Assembly: GCF_018446385.1 (NCBI RefSeq) | Contig: NC_055996.1 | Location: 132,666,532-132,730,531 of the forward strand | Reading direction: 5' to 3' | Origin: Zingiber officinale | Lineage: Eukaryota > Streptophyta > Magnoliopsida > Zingiberales > Zingiberaceae | DNA: 64,000 nucleotides | Shown here: piece after piece, positions 22,881 through 34,840 of the stretch | Layout of the letters: each line of letters opens with the position of its first letter | How positions within the stretch are numbered: the stretch's first letter is position 1 | Translations under genes and position numbers: made by a program | The notes under the pieces: model-generated | The model's database searches: none | What the model saw: only the letters and a program-made list of their open reading frames with translations | Told to the model about the DNA's origin: nothing

Positions 22881-23350
22881 TCTAGCTTTACTAACTTTCC
22901 AGGGCTCAAGATATGATTATGTTCAAGGTAGACACTAGTTATCACAAAGTTTTCATCAATCCAAATAATAACATTAATTTTAGCTTTGCAATTCATCTTA
23001 GCAAAAGGTAGAGGGTATAACATTTTTTTTGCTTGAGATATTATCTTACCATATTTGGCACATCCAATAGAGAGATGTTTTTACTTCCCACCATCTCCAT
23101 TTTTTCCATCTAATTTGGATATGCCAAAACTAACATTTTGAGCATAGGATTTATAAAAATTATGGACCTCCTCTTCGGATGAAAAGGCTATTCCAATTTT
23201 AAGAACCTTGACTTCATTTAAATTAGATGGATCTTTATGCACATACTCGTTGTTATTCTTTGCCTCATTTAAATCATTTTTGCCTTGCTCAATGACACTT
23301 TTTTCACCTGCATTTATATAAAAAGTCAAGACAAGTATTTTAAACATAAC
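22881..23350 (-). pseudogene. FAR1-type DNA-binding domain fragment
   Basis: The minus strand encodes most of a FAR1 zinc-chelating domain. It has GIAFSSEEEVHNFYKSYAQ, then a CAKYGK-like and a KMNCKAKI-like block, and ends in VYLEHNHILSPGKLVKL with the C and HNH ligands of the WRKY-GCM1 fold visible. A stop (TAA in the GGGAAGTAAAAAC stretch near 23078) interrupts the frame between the first and second blocks. No MULE transposase or SWIM domain follows, because the Copia LTR begins at once. FAR1/FHY3 proteins are Mutator-derived transcription factors, so this could be a dead host gene or a MULE piece. Confidence 0.75.
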
Positions 23351-24010
23351 TTGTTTACTAGTGTCTAAGAAATAGAGATGTGGAATTTATAGAAGCCCCC
23401 AAAAAATGTTCAATCAGTATAGACACTTTCATATACGCAGCAGCCACTTCAGATGTTATAGCACTCTCAAACCAAAAGAAACCTAATTCTCAGCCATTCT
23501 CCAACCCAATAATTAAGAGATTAAACTATCTAATACATACTCAGATGTTGTAGCCTTGAATTTTGAGGGGAGTTTGTCACTGCCTAGAATTTTTCAATCA
23601 GCTTGAAGGGAGGGTACTCATTTAGAGGTCGCGGCTGAAGGGACGGGAAGAAGGGGATGGAGTGTATAAGCCAGAGCAACCTAAAGGCAGACAGGTTGAA
23701 TCCTTCGTTGGGTTTGAAGCCTCCTTCGCTGTGTTTTTTCTCTGGGAACAAGGGAGACGGACCGCACAATTTCGCTTTGCTCATTGAGTTCCTTCAGTGA
23801 GCAATTTGGGTCCAATGATTCTCTTCTCTTTGCCGCCTCGCTAGGAGGAAAAGAAAGAAGAATTTTCAGTGAACTGGGCTTCGTTTTAGGGCTTGATGTT
23901 TGAAGAGGAAAGAAAGAAAGGAAGAACATGAATGAAGCAAAAAAATGGGAGAGAGAAGTTTCATTCGCTGGGCTAAGCTGGAAATTTACATGTCGGAGCC
24001 ACATCGTTCA
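23351..24010 (-). other. Possible 5' region of the FAR1-like fragment
   Basis: Less AT-rich than its right flank. The minus strand has two overlapping frames (23584-24004) rich in Ser, Pro and Phe, with no recognisable domain. It could be the promoter and leader of the FAR1-like gene. No clear splice link to the FAR1 exon was confirmed. Confidence 0.3.
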
Positions 24011-24960
24011 CGACCTTTTTTTTACTTTTTTCATTTGCGTTCTGCATCATTACTTATATTGAAAATCAAACTATTAAATTACATATTGATATTGATACTG
24101 TATTCAAATTTTTAGTATATCAATATAATTCGATATATTTTGATACAGTATGCATCCTTTTTTACCTTGTTTTTTTTCTCCTACTATTGTAAAAGAATTA
24201 TATAAGTGCTTGCAATGTATATAAAGAAATAATAAACATTTACTCTAAATTATCATATGATCATCGTCTCTCCAACATTAATCATCTTGGACTGTATTTA
24301 AATGCTAGTCTTTGTCATTCATTACCTGTATTGTATACAATTTTATCCTAAGATGAATAAAGTTAAAATACTATTTATCATATAAATATACATTTTTCAC
24401 GTGAATACGTGATGCCTAATGCCTTGAGCCATAGAACCGACTAGTAACAACATAAACGATGTTCTTTTACTTTCATCATTCTTGATCACTTTTTCTAATA
24501 TTTGACAACTTATCCCTTTCCAAATCAAATAGATTATTTCACATAGTATTATATCAAAAATTATTTTCTAATTTATAATGAAAATTTTTTATAAGATAAA
24601 ATGGGTGATTTATAAAATTAATCAATTTAAAAAATTAGATACCTGCGTTACAAACAAAAAAACTAATTTTCTCAATAACTTTGATATTCATTAAAATATT
24701 TATCGTTTCTGTCTCATGTTCTAATGAAATAAACTGCGTCATAACTCAACATGAGAAGATGTTTTAATATCTTTCTTTCGATGGAACAACACAACACAGT
24801 AAGAATAAAAATAATAATCTAACATAAAAATTTCCCATAATTTTTTTAAAAATTTATATAATGTCACAAAAAATACAATGCAAACTATTTACACATTATT
24901 GCAAAAACTCTCTCTCTCTCTCACTTATTAAAAATAACTGTAATGGACGGCCGGGCCCAG
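24011..24960. other. AT-rich intergenic DNA
   Basis: Very AT-rich and without frames. A short CT microsatellite lies at 24908-24924. The sequence turns GC-rich at about 24940, where the promoter of the next gene should lie. Confidence 0.5.
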
Positions 24961-25203
24961 AGCCCACCGCTGACTTATGTGGACCCGGCCCGGTTTCAAC
25001 CTCATGATCGCAATCGTGGACCGAATCAGTCGCCGCTATCGCCGGAGCGCACGCAGCACCACCACCGTCATCACATCTCTTCCATCCCTTCTTTCTTTCC
25101 TTCCAAGCGAACGTAGAAAGAACGGCGGCACCAAACGAATCGCTTCAACGCCTAAACGCCTGATCGCCCGATCGCTCGCTCGCTCGCTGCTGCTCCGACG
25201 ACG

Positions 25204-27163
25204 ATGGGCGAGCATTCGCATGGCGACGGGCGGCAGCGGCAATCCTTCACGGAGCTACACAACAGATTGGATAGCCTCGATAAGTCCTTGGTACCATTCG
25301 TTAATCAAACTCGAATCTCGTCTTGTTTATCTCCCTGCGCCTTAATTCCTGGCTAGGCATTGATCAAATCCACCTCGGTGATGCACGTCAGATGAAGCTG
25401 CTAGAGGGGCGGAATAAGCAATCGGCCACGTCACAGAGCGTTTTCCCGGAGAGGCAGCGCTTGCTTCCCGATTTGCCCGTCGCAGAAGCCCGTGCAAAAG
25501 AATCGGTTATGGAACGCATCTCGCTGCTCGAGCACCGAGTGGCACAGGTAGGGTTTTGCATCAACGAAATTAGTTGAATCTTTTGTTCGGTTTTGATCTG
25601 TATGATAAAATTCCTTTTGCAAATCTCTGAAAATTCCTTCGTGATACAATTTGTTTGTTTTTTGTTTATGATGATAATAATTATACTTTCATTGAACACT
25701 ATAACAAAAGGCACACACAACTTGGATGAATGCCTCCTTCAATACACTCATGACATGGTGAAGAAAGCCTTCATCGGCTTATCATTTTGCATTACATAGA
25801 TGGAGGTGCATCATTTTTTTTGCAAGTTTAGTTGAAATCTTAAGTTGTCTTATCAATTGTGGCAAAAGGCGAATACGCTTGCCTCCAACGCCCCCGCCAA
25901 CCCGTAACGGGCCAACACGGAGGAGGTAAATCACGGGCGGCTACTAGCCTTTGGAATAGTGACTAGCACATAAGAGAGGCTTAAGTTGTCTTATCAAGTA
26001 ACTTGAATTAGGAGCATAAATATGATATTCAATTGTTTATCATCTACTTACATATGCTTTTTAAAACATCATATGTATTAGTTTTGTATTCTTGTATATA
26101 GTTTGCAAGTATGATAAATAAGTGAGGAAGGCTCCCTTGTCACTAGCAATTGTTTATTTAATGCATTCTTAAATAACATAACATCCAATCAATATTGTTG
26201 TAAGTTTAAAGAAGTCAAGTGCTTAGATTAATTTTGGTTTCTGCAGACTTGTGTTAAAATTATGGTATTGTTCAATCCTGTTTTTTAATTGTTCCTTGAT
26301 CCTTAGACACATCACCATGAAAGTATCAATATTTCCTTGATAATATGTTCACATGCTATATATCATATCTTCACAGAGTAATAAAATAAAATACACTAAA
26401 ATATGAATCCCTGTCAGGTTTATTCAACTATTTCTTTATCCTTTAATTTATCCTCTTTGATCTTGTAATTCATTCAAATATTTTGAAACAAATAAGAAGT
26501 TTTTCTACAAATAAGAAGTTTTTCTGCTTTCCATTAAAATTGTTAAGATTGTGAGTTGCACTTGCACTTTAATAATGGTTGTGATGTTAGTTATCATCTC
26601 AGCTATATCTTTTAACATGCTTCAATTGACATCCACAGTTAAGATTGGGAATTGAAGCTAGTAAGTCAAGTTCATCGACTACATGCTCTATTGGGAACCC
26701 ATCCACAAGCCTCAACCCCGGCAGTAAACAACCTTTTCCCACTAGAAATAAGCAAGAAATAGTTCCTGCTCAACAGAAGGACAATCAACAAATAGTACTT
26801 GGCAAACCCTTCAGAAATAAGAACAATTCCAAGGTCAGTTTATCAGATATCTTTGTCAGCATGCATTCATATAAAAGAGAGAAAAAATAGATTGAGGTGG
26901 TTCAAACTTATTTAAAGATGATTAATGATTTAATAGATTCTATAAATTTATTAATGTTCAAAGAATAATTGTGTATAAAGTGTTAATGTATGATAATTTA
27001 CTGTAAAATGTATTTTTTTTTCCAGTGTGAAATTGAAGAAGAGGATGAATCAACAAGCCATCAGCAAGAAAAGGATGGGAAAAATCTCACTGGCACGCAG
27101 CAGAAAAAGATCAAATCCAAACCTAGCAAATCATGGCGATGCAAGAGGTTACTGGGGTGTTGA
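25204..27163 (+). CDS. Uncharacterised 191-aa plant protein, four exons
   Basis: Exons 25204-25290, 25392-25547, 26639-26833 and 27026-27163 all join in phase 0 with GT-AG borders and give 191 aa. The N-terminus MGEHSHGDGRQRQSFTELHN runs into a helical stretch (RLDSLDKSLMKLLEGRN, residues 21-37). A second helical segment follows near residues 62-90 (AEARAKESVMERISLLEHRV). The C-terminal half is polar and low in structure, with NKQEIVPAQQ and EIEEEDEST. The tail is basic and ends in KSWRCKRLLGC. I do not recognise the family. The regular phase and clean borders argue for a real gene. The two Cys in the basic tail could be lipid-modified for membrane binding; that is speculation. A SINE sits in intron 2. 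Confidence 0.7.
25857..25979 (-). mobile_element. Short SINE (3' part) with 18-bp target duplication
   Basis: A 123-bp GC-rich insert flanked by perfect 18-bp direct repeats CTTAAGTTGTCTTATCAA (25839-25856 and 25980-25997). On the minus strand it reads CCGTGATTTACCTCCTCCGTG and ends in CGCCTTTTGCC, which resembles plant SINE 3' bodies. No tRNA-like head is present, so it is 5'-truncated. Intron 2 of the 191-aa protein gene, antisense. Confidence 0.8.
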
Positions 27164-28490
27164 TCTAGTGGGCTTGCCTCCTTAATGCTTAACCAAAAAG
27201 AAGAATTTTTTTTTTACATATTTGTTATTCGAAACATGATTTTAATTAGTTTTTATATATATTTTGGTAGCAGAGTTTCATATGGCTCATCATTGTGATT
27301 TTTGCTAGAAATCTTCATTTATCATTTCCTCCTTGTTAGAAAGTTCATGGCATGATTGATGATCACTCAAATAATTTTGGAAATATCGAAATTTTACAGA
27401 TTAATATATATGAAATGATTTGGAAAATGAGGTAAAACAATTTAGGTTCAAAAGGAAATCTCTCTCCTTTGAATATTAATTTTTTTTATTGTATTGGTGT
27501 TATCTAATTAAGTTATTTGTGACTTAATTGTTTTCTTGTATAACATTATTTATCAAATTGTTGGTGAAATAAGTTGTTGATAAAAAATTTAGATAAGATG
27601 TCTGAAACTACAACTGTTTAGAATATGACACGAAATTTAGAAATATGTTAATATTTTTATCATTCTGCCTAAAGGTTTTTAAAATATTTATTTATTTAGT
27701 TTTAATACAAGAGATGAGTAAATAACAAATTTATAAACTTTTTCGGTTAGGCATTTAACGCTAATTGTATGATTTCTTTTATAAATACTAATTTTCTAAA
27801 GCCGAGTTAGTATTTGGATTCTTTTTTGTTAGATATACAAATAGAGGTTTTTTTGGTGAGCAAAAGACAAATAAAGGGTTAGATTTTTTTTAATCTACAA
27901 ATACAGACTTAGTGTTTTTTTTAAGTGACGATAAAATATTATCTGAAAAATTGAGAAGATATTCACTAAATTAAATTAATTGATTAAATTGTTTAAGTTT
28001 AAAAGTTCAGTTCCATTTATTTATTTATTTTAAAATCTTGATTATTTTAATTTATTCGGTTGGGTCTAATTTTTTAATTAAAAATGATTAAATTGATTAA
28101 ATCGAACCACCGATAGACTGCTTATAATATATTAATCAATTAATGTTGTCGGATAGGTTTTTTTTTTAAAAAAAAAAAATCTCTAGAATCTCTATTTCTA
28201 ACCAACTGTTCAATAACATGAATCGACTAATAAGAAAATTGATGAATTTGAATATTAATTGAATTAATGAATTTTTTTATTGGTTTGATTTTCATAATAA
28301 AATTTGATAAATTTGATCGGTAAGATTTATAAAAAAAATACAAACTGTTTAATTTTAATTTAATTAATTCAGTCAATTTAATTATTAACTGATTAAATAT
28401 TAATTATCAAAATTTATAAAAGAAATACTTGTAGAAATTTTACTGCATAAATGTTGCTAACAAATTTACCCAATTATTCTGATTTTGGAA
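27164..28490. other. AT-rich intergenic DNA
   Basis: Includes the 3' UTR of the preceding gene. Long runs of A and T and degraded ATTGATTAAATT-type words occur at 27960-28400. No gene or clear transposon is visible. Confidence 0.5.
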
Positions 28491-28497
28491 AAGAAAA

Positions 28498-29079
28498 ATG
28501 GGTACGAGTCAAATTTGGGCAGAGAACTGGTTTTCAAGGGCATCGGCGAAGGTTCTTGCTTGTTTGAATATAATCTTTTTTATTAATCCGACAAATTGAA
28601 GAAACTTGAGGAGAAGATCAGCGGCCAGTTCGAACTCCTTCGCGAGGAAGTAACCTACTACATCTGGCGAGAGAAGAGAAGATTGAAGGTGAGGAATTCT
28701 GCTAGGCGGTGGACTAGTTTCAGTTACAAGGCATCGAGATCGGAGAGGCAAGTTTCAGTTTTCTCTTCGATCTTTTTTATGTGAGATTTGAGCCCTTATT
28801 CTCTTGAATGTTGTTGAAATGAGGAAATTGATGAAGTTCTATATTTCAAAAGATCCTTTTTCTTTCCTTTTGATTTTGGTCGTTGAAAACGAATTTATTT
28901 ACCTTAATTTGGTCGAGCCTTCCCCGATCGCACGATGTCGGCAGAGAAGGAAACCAGAAAAGCAGGATATTGATGGCCACGACTCGCCGCCGCCGGAGGA
29001 AAGTCTCTTCGATTTTCTGCTCAGGGAGACAGGGACGAAGCCTTTAGATGGATCGAACTCTCCCTACGCCAACAACTAG
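28498..29079 (+). CDS. Possible small protein gene (about 91 aa, three exons)
   Basis: Proposed exons 28498-28551, 28602-28688 and 28945-29079, all in phase 0. The product is MGTSQIWAENWFSRASAK, then a charged helix (KLEEKISGQFELLREEV, TYYIWREKRRLK), then an Arg/Lys- and Asp/Glu-rich tail ending in LLRETGTKPLDGS...YANN. Exons 2 and 3 look well supported because the frame is conserved-looking and the splice sites are good. The first intron would be only 50 bp, short for a plant, so the true start may differ. I recognise no family. Alternatively the region is the 5' leader of the YIF1 gene downstream. Confidence 0.4.
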
Positions 29080-29630
29080 TTCAGTGTCTCCTCTCCCCTC
29101 TAGATCTACAATTTTTTTTATTTTATTTTCTTTCCTTTTTTTTTCTCTGATCTACTCATGGTTCTTTAGGGAAGACTCCCGTGTTAGAATCGTTAGGCTG
29201 GCGAGAAATCGACCGATTTTGGTCTAAGTAATATTGATCTAAATTGCCGCTTCCTTCCAAATTGCACACGATTCCATTAATATCTAATAGATTCCAGCTT
29301 TCAATTCCTCAAATATTAGCAATTCTCAGATATGTATCCCCGAAAGAGGCAAAGATCAGTGTTATTAGATTTATGAGAACTGTAGGTAGAGAAACTTGAA
29401 TTTGGTGGCTTTGAATTTTGAATAATCTGCTTGCAGCACTGAACTTTGCTTCAGTGGGGTGGAATCTTACTTGTTCGAAAATGTTAGTGATCGTGTGAAA
29501 GATAAGGAAGATTTGATGGATATGTGATAGGTCAGGGAATTTCTCACTTATATTGTTCTAGGTTCAAACTGCCAATAATTTCTCATGTTCAATAGTTCTG
29601 GAGAACTTTTGCAGTTCTAAGGGTGAAGAT
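29080..29630. other. Intergenic, no feature seen
   Basis: T-rich tract at 29108-29150, then unremarkable sequence with no frames. It could be the 3' UTR of the small gene or a 5' intron of YIF1. Confidence 0.4.
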
Positions 29631-29639
29631 ACTGGTTTG

Positions 29640-30205
29640 TAATTTAATTGGAAGCTAAATGTTTGCTAAGCCTCTTAAACAAAGGGGTGCAGTTGCCAAA
29701 ACTTACCTATTTGCGATGTAGAACTGAACCAGAAGTTGTTGAGCACATGTTTATAGCTTGTAGTAAGGCATAATGTAGCCTCCTACTTTTGATAGACTGT
29801 GTTCAAGTCATTGCAGTGGTGGTTTGTACAAACACAGGAGGAAGATTTTGATGTTTTTTTTTAGTCAAGGAAAGTTGGGCAAGTTGTGGATAGAATGCTA
29901 TAATTGAATATTCAGAGGTTAACATTTGCAATTAACATTCTATGGTAGTCATGGATGGCAAAAGTGCAAGCATGAGTAATTAGAATCCCACTAAAGAGAA
30001 GAATGAAATGTACTCATGGGCTTGAAGATTTAAACCATGGGATAAGAGAGGTTGAAGGTGAGATGATAAGTAGGAGGATGTTTTAGGGCTCATAAAAATG
30101 AGTTGGTGTAAGTGTCTAGATATTAGTGGGTGTGGTGACATGTAATGGCTTAACCCTTGCCAATTTCAACCTTAGCAAAACAACACATTGTGCTGATAAA
30201 AAAAA
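29640..30205 (+). mobile_element. LINE 3' end (zinc-knuckle RT tail)
   Basis: The + strand near 29702-29765 reads like the C-terminal zf-RVT block of plant LINEs (YLRCRTEPEVVEHMFIACSKA, broken at the next codon). A 3' tail with GATAAAAAAAATAC follows near 30196. The phrase CATTGYGCTGATAAAA recurs at about 30188 and 30250. It is a 5'-truncated, decayed copy. Confidence 0.6.
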
Positions 30206-31540
30206 TACTAAGCCCAAACAAATAATCTAAGAAAGAGGAAAAACAACTCATTGCGCTGATAAAAGAATACTAGAAAAACAAAACAAAGGATGTTAATGAA
30301 CTTATTACGAATGTGTTAAGCAATAGAGGGGATTCCAGGAACTCATAGTGGATATATGTACTCAACGATCAAAAACCACCAATCGTGCATAATGCAATGA
30401 ATCTGATTCAGGGTTCAAATACAAACAAACAAACACTGGGTTGCTTATAACTTATAAGTGTTAGTTTGAAAATTTGTTTCAAAGTGATAAACACTTTAGA
30501 TGTTGATTCTATGCATACTATTTATATCTATGACCTTATTACATTGTTGCCTAATGTTGATTGCTGTGTTTTTCATTGTAAGTTTGATATTTTTCAATGT
30601 GGAAGTATGAATTTAAATGTCAATAAATCTATTTTGTTGTACACAATGTTAACTTTTATAAATATATTTTTTTAAGTATTTTATTGATAACAAATGTTGA
30701 CAGTATAACCTTGCATACACTTTTCAAGAACTTGTTAAAATGTGCTTTCTGCACTTGCTCTTACATGGTGGAGAGAACCTTGATATCTACTCATTCTAAG
30801 GAGCTACACTCTCTCTTGCTCCTATTGGGATGAATCCCAAAAAGGAGGAATTTGAACAATTGCTCTTAAACCTTTTAGCCTTTGGCTATTTTTGGGCTCA
30901 ACTCAACCCTGTACAACCCAATCCTCTTAAAGATGCACATACCCTACATGCACACATTCCAAGCATTCTCTAATAAGTCATTCAAACTTCTTATACTTGA
31001 ACTCAACGACTACCTCCTTATTTTCTTGTCAACAACAGACACTAACATATACACTCTGAGTAAGAAATTTACACACTTATAGACTTTGTTAAGAGTATTA
31101 GTTAATAAATGCTTATGTAGTGGGTTTAGTCAAGTTTTTAGATTTTGGGCTATGTGTGGTCTAAGTATATGTAATGATGTCTCTTGTGATTATGATATAA
31201 TATATTTTATTATTTTCTCAAACTCTACATAGTATTAGGGCCCCTTTATTAGGGTTCAGGTTTTCCAAGGAGGCATTTGCCTTGGAGGAGGCCAACAACT
31301 TCCTTCTCAACTTTTTTTTCCTTTAATGCCCTCTCTCATCCACACAAGGGACTCAATCTGTCAATCATGTTTTTTTTCTCTCTTTTTTGCCTTGGGGAAG
31401 TACTACTATATGTTAAATTTCATGCTAAATTATAGAAACCATTTTCTTAAAATAAAAACAGAAACAAAAGCCTTTGTATCTTGCAAACTGATCATTTCCT
31501 TGTGATCATAATGATGCTATTGCTAAAGTTTATTTTTCTT
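30206..31540. other. AT-rich DNA upstream of YIF1, no gene seen
   Basis: Only short frames without recognisable domains. It probably holds the YIF1 promoter and a 5' intron, because TTTTAG just before 31544 is a good acceptor upstream of the ATG. Confidence 0.4.
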
Positions 31541-31571
31541 TTAGGAGTTTAGCCATTTGCTATCTGTAGGC

Positions 31572-32645
31572 ATGTATAGTAATCTTGGAAATCAGGCTGG
31601 GGTCCAAGGCCCTGCAGTTAATCCTCAGCCTAATCCTTTTGGCAATGCATTCAATGGAGCTGGTTCAGGACTTATTCGAGGTGGTCTAGGGGCATATGGA
31701 GAGAAGTTTCTGGGCTCAAGTTCTGAATTCATGCAAAGCAATGTGAGTATCCATTTTAGTTGGCGTTGATGAGAATTTACAAATCTAATCTACTGATGGA
31801 GTCATATGTTCAATTAACATCTGAGGTTTAATGATGCAGATTAGCAGGTATTTCTCGAACCCGCAGTATTATTTTCAAGTAAACGACCAATATGTGAGAA
31901 ACAAGCTGAAGGTCATTTTGTTTCCATTACTACACAGGGTAACACATTTATCTTCTTCAGCTTTTCTTTAGCACACATGTTTTTCTTAATAAAGATCTCA
32001 TTTATTGATAACGCGATCTTTACAGGGCCACTGGACTAGGATTACTGAGCCAGTCGGAGGCAGGCTGTCTTACAAACCACCAATTTATGACATCAATGCA
32101 CCAGATCTTTACATCCCATTTATGGCGTTTGGCACCTACATTATTCTAGCTGGCTTCACATTTGGTCTTCTAGGAAAGTAAGTCACAGGACTATTGATCT
32201 TCTTTCCCATCTGTACCAAAAGCTATTAGACCAGCACTACAAATCATTCATGTGGTCTTGCAGATTTAGTCCAGAGGCATTGAGCATACAGTTCACAAGG
32301 GGACTTGCCGGCTGGTTCTTGCAGGTTTTACTATTGAAGGGTTTGTTATATTCATTAGGGAGTGGAGAAGCACCGTTGCTTGATATTGTGGCTTACGGAG
32401 GGTACGCTTTCACAGGCCTGGCCTTGACTATGTTGGCTAGGCTCTGCTGGAGCTCCTCCTATTACTTTCTGATGCCATTGACGAGTCTATGTATGGGGGT
32501 GTTCTTGGTGAAGACCATGAAAAGGGTGCTTTTTGCAGAGATGAGCCGTCACGAGAAGCATTCGAGCCGGCAGCACTATATCCTTCTCATTATGGCGATT
32601 GCTCAATTCCCTCTCTTCTTCTGGCTCGGCAAAATTAGAGCATGA
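31572..32645 (+). CDS. YIF1: YIF1 family protein (Yip1-interacting factor, ER-Golgi)
   Basis: Exons 31572-31742, 31840-31938, 32026-32177 and 32264-32645 give 267 aa. The cytosolic N-terminus is short and Pro/Asn/Gly-rich ([17 protein letters not shown]). The YIF1 signature follows: [19 protein letters not shown] (from residue 58), then [26 protein letters not shown] and [19 protein letters not shown], the first membrane segment. The C-terminal half holds about four more hydrophobic segments, with [14 protein letters not shown] between the last two. Length and order agree with plant YIF1 homologues. YIF1 works with YIP1 on ER and Golgi membranes in COPII vesicle traffic. The start is the ATG after a likely leader acceptor. 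Confidence 0.94.
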
Positions 32646-32929
32646 GAAAGGTTATGTGATAGTTATTTGCATTGGGTTACCATTCAGATGAATGCAGAGG
32701 TCTCAAAGGCAGATATTCCTATCTTCTTCACCAATTAAATTGCTCGTCTTCAAGAACGGTATTTAGTTGTGGGAGATGGTATTTAGTTGCCTGTGCATTA
32801 ATCCGACCCAAATGCCTCCAAACGCATTGTTAGAATGCCGCTTGTTTTTTTGTGTTTTTTTTTCCTTAAATACCCCCTTCAATTTGATTTATTCTCTCTA
32901 TTTATTTTCTTTTGGATTAGCTTTTCCTA

Positions 32930-33070
32930 GAGATGTAAATTGGGCTGCATGTTGGCCGGGCTATTTCTGGCCCAAATTGACTTGGGCCGTCTGCAGGCTG
33001 GGCCACATCCAGCCTAAAATGGCATGGGTCATGGTGTGCGCGGCCAGCATGCCAGCAGGGTCCGGGCGGG
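32930..33070. repeat. GGGCC-rich dispersed repeat
   Basis: GATGTAAATTGGGCTGCATG followed by several GGGC/GGCC words (GCCGGGC, GGCCCAAA, GGGCCGT, GGGCCACA). This resembles the short 'GATGTAAACGGGCC'-type repeats dispersed in many plant genomes. No coding potential. A poly(A)-(AT) tract follows at 33162-33194. Confidence 0.4.
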
Positions 33071-33194
33071 CGATCTTTCTTCCAACATTATTGTCGATTC
33101 TCACGTCCTTTTACTGCAATGTCCCGCGATCGTTAGCTCAGAGTTAGTGATACCTCTGGCTTTAAAAAAAAAAAAAATATATATATATATATAG

Positions 33195-34150
33195 ACTTGT
33201 ATTGTTGGTATTAGCCTTAAGAGTTAGATGATTAGATTTTTTAGATTATTCATTGAATTAGACTCAAATGAATTTATTCATTAGATTGAGCATTTATTTG
33301 ATTGAGTCTAATTTGAATTAGACACATTGAATTAATAAGTACTCATTAGATTATTAGATTAATGAATTAAATTCATTGGATTATTGGATTAATAATTAAT
33401 CTAATATAATAATCTAATCCAATAAAAGAAATACAAAGAGATAAAAATCATATTCATTGAATGAATATAAATAATTTTTTTTATTAGATTTTTTATTAGA
33501 GATGAAAAGTGTGACTCTTGATTTTTTCCTTCTTCCTCTTCTTCCTTCTTGGTTGACTCCTAGTTTTAGCCGAATCTCCTTTTTTTGTGTGGCTAGTATC
33601 ATGAAGATAGTTCTTCTATAAATGATTAATTTGTGTAACGAACGAATAATATATTCATGTGGATATCATAAAGATATAAACACTTGATCGCATTGAAATT
33701 TATATTAAAAAAAATTTACTGTCAGAATTATAAAAATTATATAATAAAGATATAAATTTCATCAAATATGTGTGTATTTTTTTTTCCGTTGGTATGAATT
33801 TTCTCGAGAGTATCTACTAATTTTTTAGTGTTTTTTTATTTAGCGTGCTAAATTCTGACAGCACTATTTTCGAAAAAGATTGCATAATCTTAAAGTTGAC
33901 TTCTTCCAACTTTGAGCAATATAAAAAAGGGCATCATATGGCTTAAAGCATAATAGGTTATGGAGATGATTATTTTCTATGAATGATAGTGGAGTTTTGT
34001 TACTTTATCGGTGTGATGACGTGGATTCTCAAACGAATAATAATAAAAAAAAATTAAGATTTGAATTTTAAATGGAATGAATATTTTAAAGATCAATTTC
34101 TAAACTTTTAAAAGATGTACTTTATCATTCTTCATTCTTGTTTTGTTAAG
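33195..34150. other. AT-rich DNA, possible old LTR fragment
   Basis: TTAGATTATTCATTGAATTAG-type words are repeated with variation from 33225 to 33440. AACACTTGATCGCATTG (near 33680) echoes ACACGATCAAGTGTTC at about 6087 in reverse sense. This suggests a decayed Copia LTR, but the support is weak. Confidence 0.25.
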
Positions 34151-34376
34151 ACTTAGGACGTGTTTAATTCAGGATTATCGTTGATAATCTTAATTGGTTA
34201 TCAACGATAATCTTGTTTAGTTTAAGTAATTGGTGATTCCTAGTAATGTAATATTCCCGCCACGTTAGCAATTAGAGAATAGATCCAGGAATCAGAAAAC
34301 TCTAGAAATCTTAGGTTTTCTACGATTCCAGGGTTATCAATATATATTTCCAAAATTACCCTTCAAAGAGCAGGAG

Positions 34377-34520
34377 ATGAGCAGGGATGTCCATGAGATC
34401 TTCCGCCTCACCCTCCCGGAGTTTCTCGTGTGCGCTGAAGCTCCGATCGCAAGTTCCGATCACGGCAGCGGATGGCTCCTCACCTACAAGAAGAGGTTCC
34501 CTAGGGATTTCGTCGAATGA
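34377..34520 (+). pseudogene. Possible captured gene fragment (47 codons)
   Basis: The frame MSRDVHEIFRLTLPEF...LLTYKKRFPRDFVE has codon use and residue balance like real plant coding sequence. It ends at TGA just before a partial repeat of its own sequence (GGAGATGGCTCCTCA, 34525). I do not recognise the parent gene. It lies inside the TIR element, so it may be a captured exon. Confidence 0.3.
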
Positions 34521-34607
34521 ATGTGGGAGATGGCTCCTCATAGCAGTGATCATCTACAAGAAGAGGCTCTGTACCTGTTCGTTCTTTGTGGAGATGGTGC
34601 ACCGGCG

Positions 34608-34840
34608 GCTTGCGGAGGAGGCAGCTCCGGTTGCTTGCGGAGGAGGCGGCGCCGGCGGCTTGCAGAGGAGGAGGCGCGCGGTGCTGGTTGCTTGTGAAGG
34701 AGGCGGCGTCGGCGGCTTGCGGAGGAGGCGGCGCGGTTGCTTGCGGAGGAGGCGGCATCGTTGCTTGCGGAGGAGGCGGCGCCGGCTGCTTGCGGAGGAG
34801 GCGGTGCCGACGGCTTGCGGAGGAGGCAGCGTTGCTGCGG
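34608..34840. repeat. GC-rich minisatellite, about nine 24-25-bp units
   Basis: GCTTGCGGAGGAGGCGGCG plus 5-6 variable bases is repeated about nine times. Units vary by small insertions and substitutions. All three + frames stay open over most of it, giving Gly/Ala- or Arg-rich strings that I do not regard as genes. Confidence 0.85.
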
